From contig NZ_QTQI01000030.1 in assembly GCF_003853705.1 (NCBI RefSeq), positions 30,908-94,907 on the forward strand: a stretch of DNA of 64,000 nt, written 5' to 3'. Shown here piece after piece: positions 17,077 to 27,942 of the stretch (positions are counted from its first letter, which is position 1; each line of letters opens with the position of its first letter). Position numbers and translations under genes: made by a program. The DNA is from Burkholderia sp. Bp8992 (lineage in GTDB: Bacteria > Pseudomonadota > Gammaproteobacteria > Burkholderiales > Burkholderiaceae). The notes beneath the pieces were generated by a model that was not told the DNA's origin, searched no databases, and saw only the letters and a program-made list of their open reading frames with translations.

Positions 17077-18096
17077 CGCACTGCCCGGCGCGAGCGTTTG
17101 AAGGAAATCGTCTACGGTCGGGTACCGCAACGTCACGCACAATTCGGCCTTGAGCCGTGCGTTGGACAGGCGTCGCGACTCGCGCATGAACGACAGCAGC
17201 GTCGGTTCGAGCTGGCGCTCGGCGTCCGCGCGACTGATGCGCGGCGGCCTCGGCAGGCCGAGCACCTGCGCGACCCGGTCGAAATACTCTCCCATCCGCA
17301 GTTCGCTGTCGTCCGACGCGTGTACTGCGCGCGCCGGCCTGCCGCGCTCGGCCGCGCGGCGCAGGATCGCCGCGAGATCGTCCGCATGGATGTGGTTCGT
17401 GTACACGTCGTCGGCCGGCTCGAGCGCCGGCGTGCCGCGCTCGAGCCGCGCGACCGGCAGGCGGTTCGCCGCGTAGATGCCGGGAATGCGCACGATGCGC
17501 GCGGACAGCATGCCGCGCACCGTCGCCGCACGCAGCTGCCGCTCCGCCGACACGCGCCGGAACGCGCGCGGATTCGCGGGGCGCAACGGATGCGTTTCGT
17601 CGATGCGCGCGCCGCCGCAGTCGCCGTATACGCCTGTCGTGCTCGCGTAGACGAGCCTCGGCGCGCGAAGGCCGTCGGGTACAATACGCGCTCCCCGAAC
17701 GGGTGCACCGGCCTGTCGCGCAGCGGTGCGCAGCGTTCGGAGCCGGCCGACCGCCGGTGCCGCCGGCGTCGATGGCCGACGCGCAGGCATGGACGTTGCG
17801 GCGATCAGCGCACGCGTACGCCGGTCGTCACGGCCGTCGGACTGCGGCGGCGCGAGATGCAGGATCGTGCGGGCAAGGCCCGCGAGGCGGCCGAGCGTCG
17901 CCCGGCGGTCGAGGTCGCCGACGATCGGTGTCGCGCCTGCGGCGCGCAGTTCGTCGCGGCGGGCCGGGTGGCTCGTCAGCGCGAAGATCCGCAGGTTGCG
18001 GCGCGCGTCACGCCATTGCGCGACGCAGCGCATGCCGACGTCGCCGCAGCCGACGACCAGTGCGCGCGGCCGGCGCAGGATTCGTGTCGCGATCAT
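17059..18096 (-). CDS. NAD-dependent epimerase/dehydratase-like protein
   Basis: A 345-aa extended-SDR-type protein. The Rossmann motif VVGCGDVGMRC is at the N-terminus and YASTTGVYGD in the middle provides the Ser/Thr-Tyr part of the active site. The stretch from about residue 95 to 140 is Arg/Ala/Pro-rich and less like the family; it may be an insertion. Substrate unknown; relatives (YeeZ-like) are often unassigned. Confidence 0.82.
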   Translation of the reverse strand: MIATRILRRPRALVVGCGDVGMRCVAQWRDARRNLRIFALTSHPARRDELRAAGATPIVGDLDRRATLGRLAGLARTILHLAPPQSDGRDDRRTRALIAATSMPARRPSTPAAPAVGRLRTLRTAARQAGAPVRGARIVPDGLRAPRLVYASTTGVYGDCGGARIDETHPLRPANPRAFRRVSAERQLRAATVRGMLSARIVRIPGIYAANRLPVARLERGTPALEPADDVYTNHIHADDLAAILRRAAERGRPARAVHASDDSELRMGEYFDRVAQVLGLPRPPRISRADAERQLEPTLLSFMRESRRLSNARLKAELCVTLRYPTVDDFLQTLAPGSASGQRR

Positions 18097-18203
18097 GTTG
18101 GTTGCGAAATCAGTAGCGGCCGTCGCGCGACGCGCAACGGTCTTGCATTGTAGCTGCCGTGCGCGACATGCACGGTCCCCACATTTTGTTCTAGTTTGGT
18201 TCT

Positions 18204-19235
18204 ATGGCATTCAACGTCACTCTCAAGCAAAGCGGCCGGCAATTCCTGGTCGAGTCGGACGAAACCGTGCTGGCCGCCGCGCTGCGCCAGAACGTCCATC
18301 TGCCGTACGGCTGCAAGAACGGCGCATGCGGCTCGTGCAAGGGCCAGATCGTGTCGGGCCAGATCGAACAGGGCCCGCACGCCGCGTCGGCACTGTCCAA
18401 CGACGAACGCACGCGCGGCCTCGCGCTGCTGTGCTGCTCGAAGGCCCAGTGCGATCTCGAAATCGACGTGCGTGAAATCGCCGGCGTCGACGGCGTGCAG
18501 GTCAAGAAGCTGCCGTGCCGGATCGCCGCGCTCGAGCGCAAGGCCGACGACGTGATGGTCGTGAAGCTGCAGCTGCCCGCCAACGAGCGCCTGCAGTACC
18601 TCGCAGGCCAGTACGTCGAGTTCATCCTGAAGGACGGCTCGCGCCGCAGCTACTCGATGGCGAACGCGCCGCACGAGGAAGGCCCGATCGAGCTGCACAT
18701 CCGCCACATGCCGGGCGGCAAGTTCACCGACCACGTGTTCGGCGCGATGAAGGAGCGCGACATCCTGCGCTTCGAGGGCCCGCTCGGCACGTTCTTCCTG
18801 CGCGAGGATTCCGACAAGCCGATCGTGCTGCTCGCGTCGGGCACGGGCTTCGCGCCGATCAAGGCGATCATCGAGCACGTGAAGCATTCGGGCATCACGC
18901 GCCCGATGACGCTCTACTGGGGCGCCCGCCGCAAGAAGGACATCTACCTCGCCGAACTCGCCGAGCAGTGGGCGCGCGAGATCCCGAACTTCAAGTACGT
19001 GCCGGTGCTCTCCGAGCCGGACGCCGACGATCAATGGACAGGCCGCACGGGCTTCGTCCATCGCGCGGTGATCGAGGACCTGCCCGATCTGTCGGGCCAC
19101 CAGGTGTACGCGTGCGGTGCGCCGGTGATGGTCGAATCCGCGCAGCGCGACTTCACGCAGCACCACGCACTGCCGGCCGACGAGTTCTACGCGGACTCGT
19201 TCACGAGCGCCGCCGATCTCGCGCATCCGGTCTGA
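18204..19235 (+). CDS. Ferredoxin-NAD(P)H reductase-type flavoprotein (CDP-6-deoxyglucoseen reductase-like)
   Basis: A 343-aa electron-transfer protein. An N-terminal plant-type [2Fe-2S] domain with C37-x4-C42-x2-C45 (YGCKNGACGSC) and a distal Cys near residue 77 is followed by an FAD domain (RRSYSMANAP) and an NAD domain (LLASGTGFAPIKAIIEH). The domain order matches AscD/DdhD-like CDP-6-deoxy-3,4-glucoseen reductases and oxygenase reductases. In Burkholderia such genes are usually annotated with the former name, but no deoxysugar genes are nearby, so the physiological partner is open. Confidence 0.88.
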   Translation: MAFNVTLKQSGRQFLVESDETVLAAALRQNVHLPYGCKNGACGSCKGQIVSGQIEQGPHAASALSNDERTRGLALLCCSKAQCDLEIDVREIAGVDGVQVKKLPCRIAALERKADDVMVVKLQLPANERLQYLAGQYVEFILKDGSRRSYSMANAPHEEGPIELHIRHMPGGKFTDHVFGAMKERDILRFEGPLGTFFLREDSDKPIVLLASGTGFAPIKAIIEHVKHSGITRPMTLYWGARRKKDIYLAELAEQWAREIPNFKYVPVLSEPDADDQWTGRTGFVHRAVIEDLPDLSGHQVYACGAPVMVESAQRDFTQHHALPADEFYADSFTSAADLAHPV

Positions 19236-19297
19236 GGACCGGGCGCGCCCGCGCCCTCGCTGCGCGCCGCCGTGTCACATCCGTGGCATCGCGGCGG

Positions 19298-19327
19298 TTT
19301 ACAGTGAGGCGCGGGATGCCTTATGCT
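19298..19327 (+). promoter_or_regulatory. Candidate sigma-70 promoter upstream of argD leader
   Basis: TTTACA at 19298-19303 and TATGCT at 19322-19327, 18 bp apart. Transcription would start near 19333-19335, practically at the ATG of the leader ORF. Matches are 5/6 and 4/6 to consensus. Confidence 0.5.
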
Positions 19328-19334
19328 TGCGCAC

Positions 19335-19418
19335 ATGAACTGCTTCCTGTCCGCCCTTCGACGTCGCCGCTCGCCGCTCCGCCCGGATGCCGCGGGCTCG
19401 TCACGGACTCGCGCGTAA
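19335..19418 (+). CDS. Candidate arginine-rich leader peptide of argD, 27 codons
   Basis: A short ORF with ATG at 19335 and TAA at 19416-19418. It has seven Arg codons in 27, including four in a row (CGA CGT CGC CGC, 19359-19370). There is no Shine-Dalgarno site; the predicted transcription start coincides with the ATG, so translation would be leaderless. It is followed by a hairpin around its stop codon, a terminator, and argD, an arginine biosynthesis gene. High GC makes Arg-rich ORFs common by chance, so translation is unproven. Confidence 0.4.
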   Translation: MNCFLSALRRRRSPLRPDAAGSSRTRA

Positions 19419-19442
19419 CCCGCACCGCTTCACCGGTTACGC
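19413..19442 (+). promoter_or_regulatory. Hairpin over the leader stop codon
   Basis: GCGTAACC (19413-19420) pairs perfectly with GGTTACGC (19435-19442). The stem contains the TAA of the leader ORF, so a terminating ribosome would disrupt it. Confidence 0.5.
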
Positions 19443-19461
19443 ACAAGCTGTTCGACCCACC

Positions 19462-19486
19462 AGCCACGGCCTTCCGTGGCTTTTTT
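19462..19486 (+). terminator. Factor-independent terminator just upstream of argD
   Basis: AGCCACGG pairs with CCGTGGCT around CCTT, followed by six T. It lies 42 bases before the argD start. The 3' arm CCGTGGC can alternatively pair with GTCACGG at 19400-19406 inside the leader ORF, with one G-U pair. That makes it either an attenuator for argD or the end of a short upstream RNA. Confidence 0.8.
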
Positions 19487-19527
19487 ATTGCCCGTTTCCC
19501 TTTCAACGCCCGCTGGAGTCTGCTGCC

Positions 19528-20712
19528 ATGCCCCTGAACGATTTTCCGATCGACTCGCTGATGTACATCACGAACCGCCCCGACATCGTGTTTACGCACG
19601 GCAAGGGTTCGTGGCTCTACGATCACACGGGCAAGCGCTATCTGGACTTCATCCAGGGCTGGGCCGTCAACAGCCTCGGCCACTGCAACGACGGTATCGT
19701 CGAGGCACTGAAAACGCAGGCCGAGAAGCTGCTGAACCCGTCGCCGGCGTTCTACAACGAGCCGATGGCGAAGCTCGCGGGCCTGCTCACGCAGCACAGC
19801 GTGTTCGACAAGGTGTTCTTCACGAACAGCGGCGCCGAAGCGAACGAAGGCGCGATCAAGCTCGCGCGCAAGTGGGGCCGCAAGTTCAAGAACGGCGCGT
19901 ACGAGATCATCACGTTCGACCACAGCTTCCACGGCCGCACGCTCGCGACGATGTCGGCCAGCGGCAAGCCGGGCTGGGACACGATCTACGCGCCGCAGGT
20001 GCCGGGTTTCCCGAAGGCCGAGCTGAACGACATCAACTCGGTCGAGAAGCTGATCACCGACAAGACCGTCGCCGTGATGCTCGAACCGATCCAGGGCGAA
20101 GGCGGCGTGATTCCGGCGACGCGCGAATTCATGCAGGCGCTGCGCGCGCTGACGAAGCAGCACGACCTGCTGCTGATCGTCGACGAAGTGCAGAGCGGTT
20201 GCGGCCGCGCGGGCACGCTGTTCGCGTACGAACTCGCCGGTATCGAGCCGGACGTCATGACGCTCGCGAAGGGCATCGGTGGCGGCGCGCCGCTCGGCGC
20301 ACTGCTGTCGAAGGCCGACGTCGCGGTATTCGAGGCCGGCGATCAGGGCGGCACCTACAACGGCAACCCGCTGATGACGGCGGTCGGCTATTCGGTGATC
20401 TCGCAGCTCGTCGCACCGGGCTTCCTCGAAGGCGTGCGCGCACGCGGCGAATACCTGAAGCGCAAGCTGCTCGAACTGTCGGAAGAGCGCGGCTTCGAGG
20501 GCGAACGCGGTGAAGGCCTGCTGCGCGCGCTGCTGCTCGGCAAGGACATCGGCCCGCAGATCGTCGAGAAGGCGCGCGACATGCAGCCGGACGGCCTGCT
20601 GCTGAACGCCGCGCGACCGAACCTGCTGCGCTTCATGCCCGCACTGAACGTGACGACCGAGGAAATCGACCAGATGATGGCGATGCTGCGGTCGATCCTC
20701 GACACGCTCTAA
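19528..20712 (+). CDS. argD: Acetylornithine aminotransferase (arginine biosynthesis)
   Basis: A 394-aa class-III PLP aminotransferase that converts N-acetylglutamate semialdehyde to N-acetylornithine. [12 protein letters not shown] is the phosphate-binding region, [13 protein letters not shown] carries the Asp that holds the pyridine nitrogen, and the Schiff-base Lys is in [13 protein letters not shown]. The start at 19528 ([18 protein letters not shown]) is typical of betaproteobacterial ArgD. A distinctive 5' region with a terminator suggests control by attenuation. A second role on succinyl-DAP or other ornithine derivatives is possible. Confidence 0.9.
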   Translation: MPLNDFPIDSLMYITNRPDIVFTHGKGSWLYDHTGKRYLDFIQGWAVNSLGHCNDGIVEALKTQAEKLLNPSPAFYNEPMAKLAGLLTQHSVFDKVFFTNSGAEANEGAIKLARKWGRKFKNGAYEIITFDHSFHGRTLATMSASGKPGWDTIYAPQVPGFPKAELNDINSVEKLITDKTVAVMLEPIQGEGGVIPATREFMQALRALTKQHDLLLIVDEVQSGCGRAGTLFAYELAGIEPDVMTLAKGIGGGAPLGALLSKADVAVFEAGDQGGTYNGNPLMTAVGYSVISQLVAPGFLEGVRARGEYLKRKLLELSEERGFEGERGEGLLRALLLGKDIGPQIVEKARDMQPDGLLLNAARPNLLRFMPALNVTTEEIDQMMAMLRSILDTL

Positions 20713-20725
20713 GGAGACCGCCGCG

Positions 20726-21181
20726 ATGGATGCCGCCGCCGATGCTGTCGCGATCCGCCCGTTCGAACGCGCCGACACCGATGCCGTGCTCGAAGTATGG
20801 CGCGACGCGTTCCCGCAATACGAAGACGCCGATGCGCCGCCGCATCGCGATCCGCTGCGATCGATCGCGCTGAAGCTCGCGACGCAGCCGGAACTGTTCT
20901 TCGTCGCGACCAGCGGCGCGCGCGTCGTCGGCACGCTGATGGCGGGTTTCGACGGCCATCGCGGCTGGCTCTACTCGTTCGGCGTCGCGAACGACGCGCG
21001 TCGGCTCGGCGTCGGCCGCGCGCTGATCGCGCACGCGGAACGCGCGCTCGCCGCGCGCGGCTGCCTGAAGATCAACCTGCAGGTGCTGCCCGGCAACGAC
21101 GACGCGTGCCGCTTCTACGCGGCGCTCGGTTATCGCGTCGAGGAGCGCATCTCGTTCGGCAAGACGCTGCCGGCCGCGTGA
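20726..21181 (+). CDS. GNAT-family N-acetyltransferase
   Basis: A 151-aa GNAT domain. The acetyl-CoA binding motif A is DARRLGVGRALIAHAE at about residues 91-106, and the C-terminal NDDACRFYAALGYRVEE is typical of the fold. It resembles YpeA-type acetyltransferases. AAGGAGA precedes the ATG, and the gene follows argD by 13 bases, so the two are probably cotranscribed. Substrate unknown. Confidence 0.88.
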   Translation: MDAAADAVAIRPFERADTDAVLEVWRDAFPQYEDADAPPHRDPLRSIALKLATQPELFFVATSGARVVGTLMAGFDGHRGWLYSFGVANDARRLGVGRALIAHAERALAARGCLKINLQVLPGNDDACRFYAALGYRVEERISFGKTLPAA

Positions 21182-21202
21182 TGCCGCCGGCAGCGGCCCG
21201 GG

Positions 21203-21880
21203 TCAGTTCGTGCGCGTGATCGGTCCCGCGCCCGGCAGCGGATTGCCGAGCGCGTCGGTCGGCACGGCCTGCTGCTCGAACGCCGCGAAATACGCGGCCC
21301 ATTGTGTGTCGCTCACGCGCACGATCAGCGCACCGTCCTGCCACACGTCGTTGTGGTCGTTGTGGTCGTCGCCCGCGCGATGCAGGTAGTTCGGGCCCGT
21401 CGAGCCCTGGTTCATGTGCGTGTCGTGGATGCCGTTGCCTTCCGTATAGGTACGGCCGAACACGACGACGTCGAGGCCCTGCGACTGCGCGGCGTTCACG
21501 AGCCGCAGCAGCGACGGGATCGGTTCGGGATTCTCGGTGCCGTCCATCACCGCACTCGCGCGCCACGCGCCCGTCTCGTTCAGGATGTCGCTGCGCAGGT
21601 AATCGAGCGCGGGCAGCGCGGCCTGCCCCGTGAGGTCGGTGTAGCCTTCGGCCGCGGCCGCGAGCGTCCCGGTGACGGGATGGTGGAAATCGTAGACGAG
21701 CTTGTAGTTCAGCAGGTCGTCCGCATCGCTGGTGCCGACGTTGATCGCGACATCCCAGTCGCCTGACGGCAGCGCCAGCGTCAGGTGGATGTGGTACTGG
21801 ATCTCGCTGCCGTGCGGCGAGCCCTTCAGTTTCGCCACCGATGTCACCTTCGCCTTCACGAAACCGTAGTCCAGACTCAT
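21203..21880 (-). CDS. DUF2278 (YukJ-like) protein
   Basis: A 225-aa soluble protein of the DUF2278/YukJ family, beginning MSLDYGFVKAKVTS. Recognisable blocks are EIQYHIHL, RSDILNE, and the His-rich GNGIHDTHMNQGS followed by HRAGDDHNDHNDVWQDGAL, which suggests a metal site. No established function for the family is known to me. It stands alone, convergent with the GNAT gene. Confidence 0.82.
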   Translation of the reverse strand: MSLDYGFVKAKVTSVAKLKGSPHGSEIQYHIHLTLALPSGDWDVAINVGTSDADDLLNYKLVYDFHHPVTGTLAAAAEGYTDLTGQAALPALDYLRSDILNETGAWRASAVMDGTENPEPIPSLLRLVNAAQSQGLDVVVFGRTYTEGNGIHDTHMNQGSTGPNYLHRAGDDHNDHNDVWQDGALIVRVSDTQWAAYFAAFEQQAVPTDALGNPLPGAGPITRTN

Positions 21881-22047
21881 GCGTGCTCTCCATGTTCCGA
21901 TGGATCGTCGATGCTACGCGGCCCGTGTGTCGGTTTGTGGGCGACAGGCTGCGGCCTGCGCTCCCTGTTCCCGCGCCACATGCGCAGCACAACACTCGAA
22001 TGGAGTCGCGTCCGCGCGCACAGTTCGGCACGAATCGCCCGGACAAG

Positions 22048-22084
22048 AAAAAAGGCTGTCACGGCATCCCGTGACAGCCTTTCG
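22048..22084 (-). terminator. Terminator of the liv operon
   Basis: A 14-bp perfect stem (AAAGGCTGTCACGG with its complement) around a 4-nt loop. Read on the minus strand it ends in a T-run, 66 bases after the livF stop. Confidence 0.88.
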
Positions 22085-22149
22085 AAAGCCCTGGTGCGAC
22101 GCACGCGGCATTCGCCGCCGCGCGTCACCGGGCCCGCTCGTTCGCTTGC

Positions 22150-22865
<716 letters not shown>

Positions 22866-22866
<1 letters not shown>

Positions 22867-23642
22867 CAGTGCACCCCTGCGCCGAGATATGCCTCAATCA
22901 CCTTCGGATTCTTCTGCACGTCCTGCGGCAGACCCTCGGCGATCACCTTGCCGTAATCGAGCACCGTCATCCGGTTGCACAGCCCCATCACGAGCTTCAC
23001 GTCGTGCTCGATCAGGAGAATCGTGCGGCCGTCCGAGCGGATCTTGTCGAGCAGGCGCGTGAGTTCGACCTTCTCGGTCGCGTTCATCCCGGCCGCCGGC
23101 TCGTCGAGCGCGAGCAGCTTCGGGTCGGTCGCCAGCGCGCGCGCAATCTCGAGACGGCGCTGGTGGCCGTACGACAGGTTGCGCGACGTGTAGTCCGCGT
23201 ACTGCAGCACGCCCACGTATTCGAGCAGCTCGATCGCGCGCTCCTTGATCTCGCGCTCTTCCTGGCGTTCGGCCGGCGTCTGGAACACCGCGCCGAGCAG
23301 CCCGTGCTTGGTGCGCACGTGGCGGCCCACCATCACGTTCTCGAGTGCCGTCATCCCGCCGAACAGGCGGATGTTCTGGAACGTGCGCGCGATGCCGGCC
23401 TTGGCCACCTGGTGCACGGCCGTCGGCGTGTAGTTCGTGCCGTCCAGCTTGAAGTCGCCGGAGTCCGGCGTGTAGAGGCCCGTGATCACGTTGAAGAACG
23501 TGGTCTTGCCGGCGCCGTTCGGGCCGATCAGGCCGTAGATCTCGCCTTCCTTGATCTGCAGGCCGACGTCGGACAGCGCCTGCAGCCCGCCGAAGCGCTT
23601 GTTCACGCCCGAGACGGACAGTCGGATTTGCTTGTCGCTCAT
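22866..23642 (-). CDS. livG: Branched-chain amino acid ABC transporter ATPase LivG
   Basis: A 258-aa ATPase of the longer LivG type. Walker A GPNGAGKTT near residue 37, signature LSYGHQRRLEIARAL, Walker B LLALDEPAAGMN, and the family C-terminus EAYLG. Lies 23 bases after livM in the operon. Confidence 0.95.
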
Positions 23643-23665
23643 GTGTGTATCCCCTTGTCCGTAGG

Positions 23666-24835
<1,170 letters not shown>

Positions 24836-24853
24836 GTTGTTTGCTCCCTTCCG

Positions 24854-25804
24854 TTACGCGCGATCCGCGACCCGTTCGCCCAGCAGGCCGGACGGACGGA
24901 ACACCAGCACGATGATCAGCACGACGAAGGCGAACACGTCCTGGTAGTTACTGCCGAATACGCCGCCCGTGAGATTGCCGATGTAGCCGGCCCCGAGCTG
25001 CTCGATCAGGCCGAGCAGCACGCCGCCGACCATCGCGCCGCCGAGGTTGCCGATCCCGCCCAGCACCGCGGCGGTGAACGCCTTCATGCCGGGGATGAAG
25101 CCCATGTAGAAGTGCACGTTGCCGTATTCGGACGCGATCATCACGCCGGCCAGCGCGGCGAGCGCGGAGCCGATCATGAACGTCGCGGAGATCACGAAGT
25201 TCGGGTTCACGCCCATCAGGCTGGCCGTATTCGGGCTTTCGGCGATCGCGCGCATCGCGCGGCCGAGCTTGGTCTTGTGCACGAGCAGCAGCAGGCCGCC
25301 CATCACGATGAACGCGACCGCGATGATCACGATTTCAGTGACAGAGATCACGGCGCCGGGCGTCGTGTCGGTGGCCTTGATCACGTTGATCGGGTCGGTC
25401 GGCAGCAATTGCGGGAACGGCAGCGGGTTGCGCGACCAGATGATCATCGCAGCGGTCTGCAGCAGGATCGACACGCCGATCGCAGTGATCAGCGGGGCGA
25501 GGCGCGGTGCGCGGCGCAGCGGCCGGTACGCGACGCGTTCGATCGTGAAGCCGACGAACGCACAGACGACCGCGGCGATGCCCAGGCCGATCGTCAGCGT
25601 CGCGACGTTGCCGAGTCCGGGGAAATGGTTCTGCAGCACGGTGATGGCCGACAGCGCGACCATCGCGCCGATCATCAGCACGTCGCCGTGCGCGAAGTTG
25701 ATGATGCCGAGAATGCCGTACACCATCGTGTAGCCCAACGCGATGATGGCGTAGACACTGCCGAGCACCAGCCCGTTGAGAACCTGCTGGACGAAAATAT
25801 CCAT
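24854..25804 (-). CDS. livH: Branched-chain amino acid ABC transporter permease LivH
   Basis: A 316-aa permease that begins MDIFVQQVLNGLVLGSVYAI, characteristic of LivH, and contains the RPLRRAPRLAPLI coupling loop. It is the first intact gene of the livHMGF operon. Upstream lies the apparent livK remnant, separated by a terminator. Confidence 0.95.
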   Translation of the reverse strand: MDIFVQQVLNGLVLGSVYAIIALGYTMVYGILGIINFAHGDVLMIGAMVALSAITVLQNHFPGLGNVATLTIGLGIAAVVCAFVGFTIERVAYRPLRRAPRLAPLITAIGVSILLQTAAMIIWSRNPLPFPQLLPTDPINVIKATDTTPGAVISVTEIVIIAVAFIVMGGLLLLVHKTKLGRAMRAIAESPNTASLMGVNPNFVISATFMIGSALAALAGVMIASEYGNVHFYMGFIPGMKAFTAAVLGGIGNLGGAMVGGVLLGLIEQLGAGYIGNLTGGVFGSNYQDVFAFVVLIIVLVFRPSGLLGERVADRA

Positions 25805-25972
25805 TTAAAGCTCCTTGGCCCGTGCAGCCGGAGGACGTTGCGCCCCGCGGGTAAGCGAGGAATCGCGCCTTCTCGGCGACACTGCGGGTACTAGTCGATA
25901 CCGGTAAGGGTGGATCGTCCCGGCGCGCGCCGCCCGGCCTGTACGGCCGGACCTGCCGCCGGAGCGGATACA

Positions 25973-26003
25973 AAAACGGCACCGCACTGTTCCGGTGCCG
26001 TCA
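25973..26003 (-). terminator. Terminator between livK remnant and livH
   Basis: On the minus strand ACGGCACCG pairs with CGGTGCCGT, followed by a T-run. Such a site between a highly expressed binding-protein gene and its permease genes would have tuned their relative expression. Confidence 0.75.
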
Positions 26004-26015
26004 TGAGTCCCGTCG

Positions 26016-26690
26016 CTAAATCGTCACGACATCGAGGACGGTGTTCCTGGCCTCCTTGAAGTCGTGGAGCAGCATGCCGAGACGGCCTTCGTCCGGTTTC
26101 CCGGCATCCGTGCCTTGGCCCGTCCGACGCGGCGCAAGCGCCCCATCCGGACGGATCGGATTCCGTGCCGCGTTGCCTGGCACGGCACCGCGAACGCCGC
26201 ACCCGACATTCGTCAGGACTGCGTCGGAATCCATCGTACGAACCAGACCGCGCGCCATGACCCGACCGGTCGTGGCGGCACGCTGATTCATCGAATTGAA
26301 ATGAAGGGGGGCCGGTGACATCGGCGCGCTGCCCGCAGCGCCGCGCTCGGCCGGCATCCGTCGAGCGGCACGCACGGTCGGCGTCGCGCCACGATCGGCG
26401 GCTTGCTGCACTGCAACCGGCATGCCCGCTGCCGGGCCGTTCGTCGGCCCAAGCGCGTTGATTTCGTCAATCGTCAAACGTGCCCCGTATTCCTTGTCGT
26501 TGCCCCATTGCGCGATACGGCACGCCGTTGGCGCCGCACGACCGGTTCCAGCGACGCGCACGCCGCTGGCCGGCGGTGCCGCGAACACCGCAGCCTCCCT
26601 GCCCGCCCCGTCGTCGCTCTTTTTGCTGCATCCGGCAAGCATTGCAACCGGTGCGGCGACGGACACGGCGTACGCCAACTTCACATGCAT
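26016..26690 (-). pseudogene. Apparent decayed livK (branched-chain amino acid binding protein)
   Basis: An open frame of 225 aa that looks like a damaged LivK-type binding protein (usual length about 370-390). The N-terminus is a lipoprotein signal with lipobox LAGC (Cys21) followed by SKKSDD. Residues around QWGNDKEYGARLTIDEINALG match the first conserved block of the family, and the C-terminus HDFKEARNTVLDVV matches its last strand. The middle, roughly residues 85-200, is Arg/Ala/Pro-rich without recognisable family blocks. The terminator after it and livHMGF further on are where livK normally sits. The frame has stayed open, so it could still be translated; a strongly diverged functional protein is the alternative. 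Confidence 0.6.
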
Positions 26691-26717
26691 CGAATGGTCT
26701 CCCGCGCCTTGCCAAAA

Positions 26718-26750
26718 CCCGTTTCAAAGCCATTCCGGCTTGAAAACGGG
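26718..26750 (-). promoter_or_regulatory. Imperfect hairpin in the 5' region of the livK remnant
   Basis: A 14-bp inverted repeat with two mismatches (CCCGTTTCAAAGCC against GGCTTGAAAACGGG) around ATTCC, 28-60 bases upstream of the start. TACAAT on the minus strand at 26754-26759 could be a -10 box. The ribosome binding site is GGGAG close to the ATG. Confidence 0.4.
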
Positions 26751-26903
26751 CGCATTGTAACTCCATTTATAGGACGCCAATAATCCCGATTCGATGGGGT
26801 TTTCCTGCATTGCAACCAATTTTGAGAGACGGCTGGAAACGCATGGAGCAACCAGGTTGCACCACAGTCGCGAATCATGGTTGCGATTGCAATTTCGAGA
26901 CGC

Positions 26904-26932
26904 AAAAAAAAGCGCGCCGGGAAGGCGCGCTT
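26904..26932 (-). terminator. Terminator of the fkpB-ispH operon
   Basis: On the minus strand AAGCGCGCC pairs with GGCGCGCTT, followed by eight T. It lies 28 bases after the ispH stop. Confidence 0.9.
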
Positions 26933-26959
26933 CGGTGTTCCGCAGGTGCGATGCGGCGA

Positions 26960-27940
26960 TCAGGCGGCAGGCGGCAGGTTCAACCCGCGCGGCAGCGGAA
27001 ACGACACGTTTTCCTCGATGCCGTCGAGTGCGCGAACGTTGCGCACGCCGAGTTCGCGCAGCCGCGCGATCACGGCCTGGGCGAGCACTTCCGGCGCCGA
27101 CGCGCCGGCCGTCACGCCGATGCGGCGCTTGCCGGCGACCCATGCCGGATCGATCTGGTCGGGCGCGTCGACCATGTAGGCGTCGACGCCGCGCTTCTCG
27201 GCCACTTCGCGCAGGCGGCTCGAATTCGAGCTGTTGGGACTGCCGACGACGATCACGACATCACATTGCGGCGCCATGAACTTCACCGCGTCCTGGCGGT
27301 TCTGCGTCGCGTAGCAGATGTCCTGCTTCTTCGGCTCGCGGATCTTCGGGTACTTCGCCTTCAGCGCACCGATGATCTCCGCTGCGTCGTCGACGGACAG
27401 CGTCGTCTGCGTGACGAGCGCGATGCGCTCGGGATCGGCCAGCTCGAGTTTCTGCACGTCCTCGACGCTCTCGACGAGATGCATGCCGCGCTCGACCTGC
27501 CCCATCGTGCCTTCGACTTCCGGGTGGCCCTTGTGCCCGATCATGACGATGTCGACGCCGTCCTGGCGCATCTTCGCCACTTCGACGTGCACCTTCGTGA
27601 CGAGCGGGCAGGTTGCGTCGTAAATGCGCAGGCCGCGCACGTCGGCCTCGTCGCGCACGGCCTTGGACACGCCGTGCGCACTGAAGATCACGGTGTTGCC
27701 GGCCGGCACTTCCTCGAGTTCCTCGACGAAGATCGCGCCCTTCTTCTTCAGATCCTCGACGACGTACTTGTTGTGGACGATCTCGTGACGAACGTAGATC
27801 GGCGCACCGTGCATCGCGATCGCGCGCTCGACGATCTCGATCGCGCGGTCGACGCCCGCGCAGAAGCCGCGCGGCTGGGCCAGCAGGATTTCGGCATCGG
27901 CGGCGACGGTCTGCCCGGACAGCGTATCGGTGGTGCTCAT
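26960..27940 (-). CDS. ispH: 4-hydroxy-3-methylbut-2-enyl diphosphate reductase (IspH/LytB)
   Basis: A 326-aa [4Fe-4S] enzyme of the MEP pathway that gives IPP and DMAPP. Iron-sulfur ligands are visible in [11 protein letters not shown] (about C27), [11 protein letters not shown] and DICYATQ. The [10 protein letters not shown] block binds the diphosphate. Starts 2 bases after the fkpB stop; fkpB-ispH is a conserved pair in proteobacteria. Confidence 0.96.
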   Translation of the reverse strand: MSTTDTLSGQTVAADAEILLAQPRGFCAGVDRAIEIVERAIAMHGAPIYVRHEIVHNKYVVEDLKKKGAIFVEELEEVPAGNTVIFSAHGVSKAVRDEADVRGLRIYDATCPLVTKVHVEVAKMRQDGVDIVMIGHKGHPEVEGTMGQVERGMHLVESVEDVQKLELADPERIALVTQTTLSVDDAAEIIGALKAKYPKIREPKKQDICYATQNRQDAVKFMAPQCDVVIVVGSPNSSNSSRLREVAEKRGVDAYMVDAPDQIDPAWVAGKRRIGVTAGASAPEVLAQAVIARLRELGVRNVRALDGIEENVSFPLPRGLNLPPAA

Positions 27941-27942
27941 GA

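Noticed and set aside
19281-19287. CCGTGGC upstream as an anti-terminator partner for the argD terminator
   Set aside because: It matches the 5' arm exactly but lies upstream of the predicted promoter, so it would not be in the transcript. The site at 19400-19406 is the better candidate.
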